NCBI RefSeq assembly: GCF_001434295.1
Contig: NZ_AZFA01000008.1
Span: forward strand, 42,880 to 106,879
Origin: Companilactobacillus versmoldensis DSM 14857 = KCTC 3814
GTDB lineage: Bacteria; Bacillota; Bacilli; Lactobacillales; Lactobacillaceae
DNA length: 64,000 bases
Direction: 5' to 3'
The notes under the pieces are model-generated. The model worked only from the letters and a program-made list of their open reading frames with translations, was not told the DNA's origin and did no database searches. The position numbers and the translations under genes were made by a program. Every line of letters starts with the position of its first letter. Position 1 is the first letter of the stretch. Below, piece by piece: positions 15,290-21,790 of the stretch.

Positions 15290-16237
15290 TTAGTAACCAT
15301 GGTTCAAATCAACGACATTTTCCACTACTTCGCCATTTTCGAGCAATGACTTAAGATTCTTCTTGAAGATCACAAAAGCTCTCTCAGAGTATTTGACGCT
15401 TCTTCCCGCAGTGTGGGGCGTAATAATGACATTGTCCATCTTCCACAATGGATTGTCAGCAGGCAATGGCTCAGGCTCCACCACATCCAAGGCAGCACCA
15501 GCTATCTCCTTATTTTGCAAAGCTTCAATCAACGCTGACGTATCTGTTGACTTACCACGGCCGATATTGATATAAACCGATGATTTAGTCATTTGCTCAA
15601 AAATATTTTGATCAAAAATCTTTTCGGTAGCTTTGGTATCAGGCAAGATGTTGACGACAAAATCGACTTTGCCGACTGCTTGATCCAGTTGATCCATCGA
15701 CATCATTTCATCCATTGATTCAGTTGGCTTGGCTGTTCTTCTGATGCCGATCGTCTTCATCCCTAGTGCTTTGCAATAACGTCCGAGGATGCTGCCGATA
15801 TTGCCTGCGCCGACGATCAGAACGGTTTTGCCGTAGACTTCATCATACGGTTCATCGACTTTCCACAGGCTTTGATCTTGATCGCGCATCGTCAGATTCA
15901 GCTTCCGGACGTACATCAACATATATCCCAATGTTTGTTCGGCGATATTGATGGCATTGGCTCCTGAACCGCTGGTAACAACTATGTTTTCCTTCTTCAA
16001 ATCGTCCAGTGGCAAGGCATCCACGCCGGCACGAATCGTTTGGATCCATTTCAGGTGACCATTGGCAACTGCATGATCTTCTAAACGGCTTGACCAGCCG
16101 TAGATAGCATCAACTTCAGTTAAATCTTTTTTGGTGGCTTTTTTTGGCGATACTACTTCCAGTGTTAGATCATTCGATAATTCCCGGATTTCACGCTGTT
16201 GCTGTTCAGTAAGATCGATAAAACTTAAAATCTTCAT
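15290..16237 (-). CDS. D-isomer-specific 2-hydroxyacid dehydrogenase
   Basis: 315 aa, NAD-dependent. The Rossmann motif VGAGNIGSILGRYCKALGM lies near residue 140, the conserved catalytic-domain pieces VNILPDTKAT near 195 and YINIGRGKSTDT near 225, the Glu-containing DVVEPEPLPADNPLW near 255 and the His of ITPHTAGRS near 280. This is the phosphoglycerate/hydroxypyruvate reductase-like subgroup; the substrate cannot be told. It has no ACT domain, unlike SerA at 6.5 kb. The ribosome site GAGGCAGG precedes the ATG. It stands alone: zur lies downstream and a terminator upstream. Confidence 0.88.
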   Translation of the reverse strand: MKILSFIDLTEQQQREIRELSNDLTLEVVSPKKATKKDLTEVDAIYGWSSRLEDHAVANGHLKWIQTIRAGVDALPLDDLKKENIVVTSGSGANAINIAEQTLGYMLMYVRKLNLTMRDQDQSLWKVDEPYDEVYGKTVLIVGAGNIGSILGRYCKALGMKTIGIRRTAKPTESMDEMMSMDQLDQAVGKVDFVVNILPDTKATEKIFDQNIFEQMTKSSVYINIGRGKSTDTSALIEALQNKEIAGAALDVVEPEPLPADNPLWKMDNVIITPHTAGRSVKYSERAFVIFKKNLKSLLENGEVVENVVDLNHGY

Positions 16238-16312
16238 TTTCCTGCCTCACAAATTTTGAATTTGGCCAGGTTATGCGAATTTTGAAACAGCTCCAAAATT
16301 GCTATCCAACAG

Positions 16313-16366
16313 CAAAAAGGAGTAGCACTGATATGTCAAAATCTGGCATAACTACTGCTACTCCAT
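16313..16366 (-). terminator. Terminator after the cupin gene
   Basis: Minus-strand stem GGAGTAGCAGTAGT-type arm pairing with ACTGCTACTCC over an inner TATG/CATA stem, then five T. It closes the cupin/decarboxylase unit. Confidence 0.7.
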
Positions 16367-16421
16367 TTAATACACCTTTGAAGTTTATGTCAATCAAATC
16401 GTACATACTTTTCAGGCGTGA

Positions 16422-16837
16422 TTATTTACCTAATTTGTCGTAATCTTCATCGGTAACTTTTTCGAGCCATTCTGAAGTTCCCTTTGTGATGGCAATGTGA
16501 CTGAACCAGCTGTCTTTTGTTGCACCATGCCAGTGTTTAACTCCTTCTTTGATAACAACAACGTCACCTTGCTTCAATAATTGAGCAGGCTTGCCCCATT
16601 CTTGATACCAACCTTCGCACCTGTGACGAGCAAGATTTGGAATCCATCATGGTGGATGTGCCAATCGTTACGGCATCCTGGTTCAAAAGTAACGTTACTA
16701 CCACCAAAGTCGATGTTGTCTTCTGGGCTGAATAGACTTTCAAGGTAACTTTGTCCAATAAAGTATTGGGCATAAGCTTCATTTTTTTCTCCGATTGGGA
16801 AAACTCCACCATTTTTCAATTCTTCATTTTTAGCCAT
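16422..16837 (-). pseudogene. Cupin-domain protein, interrupted by a one-base deletion
   Basis: The start at 16837 (MAKNEELKNGGVFPIGEKNE) runs in frame to about 16620 through the cupin motif GCRNDWHIHHDGFQILLVTG. The remaining homologous part, CEGWYQEWGKPAQLL to WLEKVTDEDYDKLGK, continues in another frame and stops at 16422. Adding one G in GGTGCGAAGG (16617-16621) restores one 138 aa protein with both cupin motifs (HxH and HWHG). It is the usual partner of a carboxymuconolactone decarboxylase, whose gene lies 34 bp upstream. The break may be real decay or a base-call error; two other genes here show the same kind of lesion. Confidence 0.85.
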
Positions 16838-16871
16838 TATTGTACTTCCTTAAGTTAGATTTTAATTGTAA

Positions 16872-17189
16872 TTATTTCCAGATTTCCTTAGCACGGTTAA
16901 ATGCTGACCATGCTTTTGGCCAACCAGCATAAAATGCTAGATGTGTTAACTCAGCAACGATTTCTTCTTTAGTGATTCCATTTTGCTTACCGATGCGTAA
17001 GTGAGCTTCTAACTGTTCAGTATTTCCAGCTGAAACGATACTTGCGATAGTGATCAAAGAACGATCATGAGCAGAAAGTTCATTTTCCTTGCTCCAAACT
17101 TCACCGAATAGAACATCATCATTTAAATCAGCAAATTGAGGGGCAAAATCTCCCAATTGTTCTTTACCAGCTGTTTGTTTTTTGGCCAT
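16872..17189 (-). CDS. Carboxymuconolactone decarboxylase family protein
   Basis: 105 aa, typical CMD domain length. The conserved core HDRSLITIASIVSAGNTEQLEAHLRIGKQNGITKEEIVAEL is followed by HLAFYAGWPKAWSAF. No Cys is present, so it is of the gamma-CMD type rather than an AhpD peroxidase with CxxC. It has a strong ribosome site, AGGAGGAATGAGTT. Its promoter carries a MerR-type 19-bp spacer and an inverted repeat (17231-17261), and a MerR gene lies directly upstream, so it is probably induced by reactive carbonyl or electrophile stress. The cupin gene follows in the same operon. Confidence 0.9.
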   Translation of the reverse strand: MAKKQTAGKEQLGDFAPQFADLNDDVLFGEVWSKENELSAHDRSLITIASIVSAGNTEQLEAHLRIGKQNGITKEEIVAELTHLAFYAGWPKAWSAFNRAKEIWK

Positions 17190-17230
17190 AACTCATTCCT
17201 CCTAGATTTCCTATCTTTTCGAACGACTAT

Positions 17231-17261
17231 AGTAAACCACTTAAAGTACACTGCAAGTCAA
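17231..17261 (-). promoter_or_regulatory. MerR-type promoter and operator for the decarboxylase-cupin operon
   Basis: Minus strand TTGACT (17256-17261), 19-base spacer, TTTACT (17231-17236). The spacer contains CTTGCAGTGTACTTTAAG (17240-17257), close to the CTTGGAGT-NN-ACTCCAAG operator known for AdhR/NmlR-type regulators. The over-long spacer is the mark of MerR-family activation. Confidence 0.75.
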
Positions 17262-17297
17262 CAAAATAAATAAAAAAAGATAAATAATTTCATATAT

Positions 17298-17335
17298 AAA
17301 AAAGCTCACTATCCCCTTTCGAGAATAGCAAGCTA
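17298..17335 (-). terminator. Terminator of the merR gene
   Basis: Minus strand AGCTTGCTATTCTC, GAAA tetraloop, GGGGATAGTGAGCT, then six T; all 14 pairs form if G-U is allowed. Confidence 0.85.
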
Positions 17336-17366
17336 AATGTAATCAAAATTATAAGTACGAACCAGA

Positions 17367-17834
17367 TTATTCTTCATGATTCATGTTATCCAAGTACGTA
17401 GCAAAACCTTCGCTGTCTTTGATCTTGCCAGTAGTCTTACCAGTGTACCAATCGATCTTATCGTCCAAAATGGTCAAACTGTGATCAAGATCTTCCATTT
17501 TCTTCATGAATTCACTGCGGACATTTTTGAGTAATTCCAACCGCTTATTGATAGTCGAATCCCCTTCAGCACGCCATTGAACGTACTTCTTCAGTTGTTC
17601 GATCGACATACCAGTGCTCTTTAAATGCAATAAAAACTTGATCCATTTAACATCCGCATCAGTATAAAATCTCAAACCGTTTTCTGAACGATGAGGTTTG
17701 ACTAAACCTTCTTTTTCGTAATATCTAAGTGTGGGACTGGTCAAGCCAGTCATTTCTGCAAAATCACCGATCCGATAGTGACGTTCGGTCTCGTTCATTG
17801 TTTCTGTTGACATTAAATTATCTCTTTTCATCAT
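17367..17834 (-). CDS. MerR-family transcriptional regulator (AdhR/NmlR type)
   Basis: 155 aa. The helix-turn-helix and wing near residues 20-60 read YRIGDFAEMTGLTSPTLRYY then EKEGLVKPHRSENGLRFYTD, followed by FLLHLKSTGMSIEQLKKYV, the standard AdhR-class pattern. A C-terminal coiled-coil (KKMEDLDHSLTILDDKIDWY) forms the dimer. The frame has possible starts at residues 1, 2, 8 and 13; none has a strong ribosome site, so the exact N terminus is uncertain. There is no Cys, so sensing must be by ligand or another residue. It very probably controls the CMD/cupin operon immediately downstream via the operator at 17240. Confidence 0.88.
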   Translation of the reverse strand: MMKRDNLMSTETMNETERHYRIGDFAEMTGLTSPTLRYYEKEGLVKPHRSENGLRFYTDADVKWIKFLLHLKSTGMSIEQLKKYVQWRAEGDSTINKRLELLKNVRSEFMKKMEDLDHSLTILDDKIDWYTGKTTGKIKDSEGFATYLDNMNHEE

Positions 17835-17897
17835 TTCTTTTAAGTTGGCTTTAAGTCTAGCATTTATTATTATAAATGTAAATATTTATAATCTATA

Positions 17898-17931
17898 TTA
17901 AAAAAAGAGAGTAAGTCATCTACTCTCTTCT
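17898..17931 (-). terminator. Terminator of the lone 36 aa peptide gene
   Basis: Minus strand AAGAGAGTA / TACTCTCTT stem with a 7-base loop and seven T, 18 bp after the peptide stop codon. Confidence 0.8.
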
Positions 17932-17947
17932 GCTTTAAATATCATAA

Positions 17948-18058
17948 TTAACGAAAACTAGTTACATTATTAAAGAATTGGCCAAAGGCAGCAAGATCAT
18001 TTCCAGCGGTTTGTAATCCTGTACTGATGCCGGCTCTTAAAGAATTAAGAATAATCAT
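17948..18058 (-). CDS. 36 aa amphipathic peptide, paralogue D (outlying copy)
   Basis: Reads MIILNSLRAGISTGLQTAGN then DLAAFGQFFNNVTSFR. It is clearly the same family as the three genes at 13.1-13.5 kb (MIILNSLRAG, STG, ND, GQFF, VTSF shared) but lies 4.4 kb away and alone. The ribosome site AAGGAGGATTC is strong. It has its own terminator; upstream, 76 bp separate it from the SDR gene, with a possible extended -10 (TGCAATAAT) in between. The spread of copies with the same start and hydrophobic face suggests selection for several variants of one secreted or membrane-active peptide. Function unknown. Confidence 0.82.
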   Translation of the reverse strand: MIILNSLRAGISTGLQTAGNDLAAFGQFFNNVTSFR

Positions 18059-18134
18059 AGTATGAATCCTCCTTGATAGAATGAATTCATTATTGCACCT
18101 AAACCTTAATTTAAACTTAAATACAATAATTATC

Positions 18135-18845
18135 TTAATATAAATCTATTCCACCATCAATATTTATTATCTGACCAGTGATAAATTCGTTCTCCATTAA
18201 ATAGAGATATCCGCTAGCGACTTCAGAAAGCTTGGCAACTCTTCTAAGAGGAACGTTTTTGGAGAAATCGGTAACCTGTTGCATCATTTCTGGTTCTGGT
18301 ACATCCCGCCACAATCCGGTTGGGGTCCAACTTGGTGAGACCGCGTTCACTCTAAATTCCGGTGCCATTTCAACCGCTAAACCCTGAACCATCAAGTTTA
18401 TTGCCTGATTGCCAACAATAGCACCAGAGGCATTTGATGGACTTCCACCAGATCCTGAAGTAAAAATCAGTGAACCGTGTTGATTGAGATGTTTAGCAGC
18501 TATTTGGGCTAATTGCAAATCAGTGAAAAATTTGTCTTCAATGGTTTTTCTGATCAAGCTAATATCAGTATTCAGAAAGCCACCGCTCATCGCTCCACCC
18601 AGAGTCGAAACGATATGATCGAAGTTTGACGTCGAATCAAAATACTTCTCCAAAGCTGCTTTCCCATGAGCATCTATGCTCTTGGCTTGAATGTTTTTGT
18701 GGTCTTTTTGGAATTGTTTGGTACGAGTTTTATTATGTCCGATGACGGTCACATTTGCTCCGGCATGTTCGGTTTGGCGGGCAACTTCTCGTCCAAAACC
18801 TGAAGTACCGCCGACGATTAAGATGCGTTTGTTTTCTAGTGTCAT
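18135..18845 (-). CDS. SDR-fold protein lacking the catalytic Tyr-Lys pair
   Basis: 236 aa. The Rossmann motif ILIVGGTSGFGREVARQ lies at residue 8 and the C terminus FITGQIINIDGG fits short-chain dehydrogenases. At the active site the usual YxxxK is replaced: after TSGSGGSPSNAS comes GAIVGNQAINLM, without Tyr or Lys at the expected places. Several atypical SDRs show this; it may bind nucleotide without classical reduction. The ribosome site AAGGAG is close to the ATG. A terminator separates it from the protease gene upstream, so it has its own promoter. Confidence 0.82.
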   Translation of the reverse strand: MTLENKRILIVGGTSGFGREVARQTEHAGANVTVIGHNKTRTKQFQKDHKNIQAKSIDAHGKAALEKYFDSTSNFDHIVSTLGGAMSGGFLNTDISLIRKTIEDKFFTDLQLAQIAAKHLNQHGSLIFTSGSGGSPSNASGAIVGNQAINLMVQGLAVEMAPEFRVNAVSPSWTPTGLWRDVPEPEMMQQVTDFSKNVPLRRVAKLSEVASGYLYLMENEFITGQIINIDGGIDLY

Positions 18846-18858
18846 GTCTTCTCCTTAC

Positions 18859-18888
18859 AAAAAAAGAGCGGAATTCTTTCCACTCTTA
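18859..18888 (-). terminator. Terminator after the secreted protease gene
   Basis: Minus strand AGAGTGGAA, AGAA loop, TTCCGCTCT, then seven T. Confidence 0.8.
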
Positions 18889-18922
18889 GACTATTAGATA
18901 TACCTTAAATAAAGCTTGACGA

Positions 18923-19549
18923 TTAATCAGTTGGATACAACAACTTGAGGTTTTGATAATCGCTGGCGTTGACTTTGACTGTGGCATTGTTGGTTGAATA
19001 AAAGTCGCTGGTGTAATACATGATGGCATTTTTATCAGCATAATTATCATTCAAACCAAGTGCATGACCCATTTCATGCATGATCGTATGCTCTAGGTCA
19101 TCGTTGCCATATTGTCCGGTCCGTAATTGCGGATCCAACGAAATCAAGGTTTCAAGTAAAGTTTTGACTGATGGATCATTTGTATCTTGAATCAGGTTGA
19201 GAGAACTGCCCCAACTTGATTTATTAGGATCTCGATTGGTGAAAGTTATATTGACATCATTGAAATCAGTGGTATTGGTCAATCTCAAATGAATCAACTT
19301 GGTTGAATTCCACTGTTCGATAGCATACTTGACATCTTGTCTAACCTGCTGGGACACACCAGGTTGAATCCCGACCGTGATATCATCTGGATCGGCAACT
19401 CGGTCGATCTTATTATTTTCCGAAGTTGCTTGAACTTTGGCAACTTGGTCGCTAGCTGCAGAAACAGTTGTGACTGCGGCGGTTGACGAAACTACCACAA
19501 AGATGCTTAAGTCAGCGATGCTGGAAATAAGAATCTTTTTAAAATTCAT
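18923..19549 (-). CDS. Secreted matrixin-like zinc metalloprotease
   Basis: 208 aa from the ATG at 19549, preceded by GGGAGGATTATT; an upstream in-frame ATG has no ribosome site. Signal peptide MNFKKILISSIADLSIFVVV ends near TVSAAS. The protease domain carries the metzincin zinc motif HEMGHALGLND (HExxHxxGxxD, near residue 155) followed by the Met-turn AIMYY near residue 173. There is no propeptide cysteine switch and no cell-wall anchor. It is small for M10 (catalytic domain only). The substrate is unknown; extracellular proteolysis is inferred. Confidence 0.88.
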   Translation of the reverse strand: MNFKKILISSIADLSIFVVVSSTAAVTTVSAASDQVAKVQATSENNKIDRVADPDDITVGIQPGVSQQVRQDVKYAIEQWNSTKLIHLRLTNTTDFNDVNITFTNRDPNKSSWGSSLNLIQDTNDPSVKTLLETLISLDPQLRTGQYGNDDLEHTIMHEMGHALGLNDNYADKNAIMYYTSDFYSTNNATVKVNASDYQNLKLLYPTD

Positions 19550-19645
19550 AATAATCCTCCCTCTAGGATGATGATTAAATTTATTATAGTTCATTTATTT
19601 TAAAATACTCAGGTTTTTGATTTTTGATTAGATGTGGGCATAAAG

Positions 19646-19676
19646 AAAGGGAAATACCTGATTGGTATTTCCCTTT
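19646..19676. terminator. Strong hairpin upstream of the protease gene
   Basis: AAAGGGAAATACC / GGTATTTCCCTTT with a 5-base loop. It lacks a clean T-run on the minus strand, so it may be structural rather than a terminator. Confidence 0.45.
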
Positions 19677-19802
19677 GCTTTTGGCTTGCGAGAACTACCT
19701 GGGGAGGATGTTCTTGGAAGCCAAGTGAATATTTATTTGTGTCTGATGCTTTGTTCTTTGAATACGGATATTTGGATTTGGGTTACCAAACCTCTACTAA
19801 TT

Positions 19803-19938
19803 TATAGCGGAAACGCGTGAAACGCGCACTTTCCCACTGACTGTGGTTCATAAGTCAAAAAGGTTCCGGGCCGGACGGGCCCTTACCGCCTTTCTGCCTT
19901 ATGCCCCACAGTCACCCGTGGGAAATAGCGCTCTTTTT
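19803..19938. repeat. Structured intergenic repeat, copy 1
   Basis: Starts with the 13-bp motif TATAGCGGAAACG, then a 108-bp imperfect palindrome (19824-19931). Its outer arms are GCGCACTTTCCCAC / GTGGGAAATAGCGC, then TGACTGTGG / CCACAGTCA, an inner CATAAG / CTTATG and AAAGG / CCTTT, and a GGGCC/GGGCCC tip. It is more GC-rich than its surroundings and is followed by seven T on the plus strand. Similar elements are at 27.6 and 42.7-43.1 kb. Confidence 0.85.
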
Positions 19939-19943
19939 TTGCT

Positions 19944-21617
19944 CTATTTCTTTGCGATCTTATTCATCCAAGTAAACATTTCATTCAAGTTGTAATCGCC
20001 TGCGTGGCCTTTATTCCATTCTAGGTGATAGTTGACGTCTTTATTTTCGTTCTTTAGTTTTTGAGCGAAAATTGTTGGTACTGCGATTGATGTGTTGGCG
20101 TCTTTTTCACCGTATCTGATGTACCAGTGATCGGCTGTATCGGCGTTGTTGTTGCTGATGTAGTCCATTGGATTCATCATCTTGATGATGTTGTCACTTG
20201 CTTTAGCTGTCTTATTTTTGGCAGTATTGTTCTTTTGACTGTAATCGGTGAAGTGTTTCTTGTTGACTGTTGCGGTACCCATTTCTTGGTTTTCAGCATT
20301 TGATAAGTCTACTCCGTCAAAAGCTGGAGCAGCTTTCATTCTACCTACTGCCTTGAAGTACTTCGACAAGTTAACGTCAGTTGCCTTGCCGTTCTTGATA
20401 GTTAACCATGGGTATTTCTTCTCGGTAATGTTCTTACCATTCTTGATAGCTGTGTTAGCAGAATTCTCAACGGTTTTCTTGATCAAATTATTGAACGAGC
20501 CTGAGCCGTCTTTGTTCATCTTCAATGTTTTACCATTGTCATCTTTAAGATTTAGGCTATTAACATAGCTTGGGAACTCTTTCTTCAAATCATTAGAGAT
20601 CTTCTTTTGAGCCGAAGTCAAAGTTGATGTTTCAGCAGTTTGTCCCGGCATTGCCATCCCTTGATAACTGTTGATTCCATTGAATTCCCATTCGTATGCA
20701 GAATCAGCATTGTCCAAGTTCATAATAGGACAAAAATCCATTGATGCAAAAATATTATCTGAGGTATCGGCAGCTCCAATGGCTTTCAGATATGGTGCAT
20801 AATCCTTGCTATTTCCTGATGCGCCTAGGAGGGCCGACATTGCGCCACCGGCACTTGTCCCATCAGAAATGATTTTATTTTGGTTTCCAGGAATCTTTTT
20901 AGAGTTTAATTTCAAGTAACGTACGGCAGCTTTTAAATCGACGATAGCTGCGGGTGCTTTACCTGTATAATTACTTTTTTGCTTCGTAGTTCTGCCACGA
21001 GCACCAGGTGCTGCGACAATGTAGCCTTCTTTAAGGGCTTTTTCAGGAGCACTGTTGGCACCAGATGGAGCACCACCTGTAGCATTGGTCCCTGTTCCAC
21101 CAGCACCGGGTGCTGCTGGAGTGCTTGATGATGACTTAGTTGATTTTGGCATCGTCATTGTTGATGAATTAGATTTACCAATAGTCGTTGCTTCACCAGG
21201 CATATAGCCACCAACGGAATTAGGGAAGAATACTGGTGCAGAATTCTTCGTATATCCATTGATTTTCTTGTTCTTGAAATAAGCTTCAGGAATATAAATA
21301 TTCATTGTTTGATACTTCTTATCAACTGGCTTGCTGACGTAGGTAATATTTTCATAAGCCCGATATTTGATCTTTTTATTTCCGGATGTCAAAGTACGCA
21401 CAGTGTACTTGGCATTCTTGAAATTCAAACTGACTTTCTTACCTTTGTAAGCATTGCCTCCTCGATAATAAGAAGCGTTTTTCTTATAACTAGTCGATGA
21501 TAAGTCGCCAGCTTTAATAGTTTTGCTACTGGATGACGAACTCTTATTACTTGAACAACCAGTTAAAACTAAGACGGCTAAAAACATCGTGAATAAAGCT
21601 ATGGTAGTCTTTTTTAT
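19944..21617 (-). CDS. Tannase-like alpha/beta hydrolase lipoprotein, probable non-ATG start
   Basis: About 557 aa. It follows the subtype-B tannase pattern known from L. plantarum TanB: YENITYVSKPVDKKYQTMNI and SAPVFFPNSVGGYMPG, then APGARGRTTKQKS, the nucleophile in SDGTSAGGAMSALLGASG, NLDNADSAYEWEFNGIN, and the His in KGHAGDYNLNEMF. A Ser/Gly/Ala-rich insert near residues 145-190 is unusual. The first ATG (21587) leaves the signal peptide without its basic end. Upstream in frame, directly after a stop codon, AUA-AAA-AAG-ACT would give KKTTIALFTMFLAVLVLTGC, a perfect lipoprotein signal, 7 bases after GAGGG. So it either starts at AUA or has lost its ATG. Tannase activity is likely, not proven. 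Confidence 0.8.
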   Translation of the reverse strand: MKKTTIALFTMFLAVLVLTGCSSNKSSSSSSKTIKAGDLSSTSYKKNASYYRGGNAYKGKKVSLNFKNAKYTVRTLTSGNKKIKYRAYENITYVSKPVDKKYQTMNIYIPEAYFKNKKINGYTKNSAPVFFPNSVGGYMPGEATTIGKSNSSTMTMPKSTKSSSSTPAAPGAGGTGTNATGGAPSGANSAPEKALKEGYIVAAPGARGRTTKQKSNYTGKAPAAIVDLKAAVRYLKLNSKKIPGNQNKIISDGTSAGGAMSALLGASGNSKDYAPYLKAIGAADTSDNIFASMDFCPIMNLDNADSAYEWEFNGINSYQGMAMPGQTAETSTLTSAQKKISNDLKKEFPSYVNSLNLKDDNGKTLKMNKDGSGSFNNLIKKTVENSANTAIKNGKNITEKKYPWLTIKNGKATDVNLSKYFKAVGRMKAAPAFDGVDLSNAENQEMGTATVNKKHFTDYSQKNNTAKNKTAKASDNIIKMMNPMDYISNNNADTADHWYIRYGEKDANTSIAVPTIFAQKLKNENKDVNYHLEWNKGHAGDYNLNEMFTWMNKIAKK

Positions 21618-21726
21618 TTACTTTCCCTCTTTTCAAGAAAAAGTTTAGCACAGAAAATGAATATTTTTATGGCAAGCTTTCGACTGTAATATTCCTATTT
21701 GGAGCGTATTGATTACATTTTGGAAT

Positions 21727-21770
21727 AAAAAAAAGCCCACAAACGTTAGCTTGGAAGCAATGTTTGTGGA
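21727..21770 (-). terminator. Terminator of pepO
   Basis: Minus strand CCACAAACATT / AACGTTTGTGG stem, then GCTTTTTTTT. Confidence 0.8.
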
Positions 21771-21790
21771 ACTTATAGTTAATTTAATTA

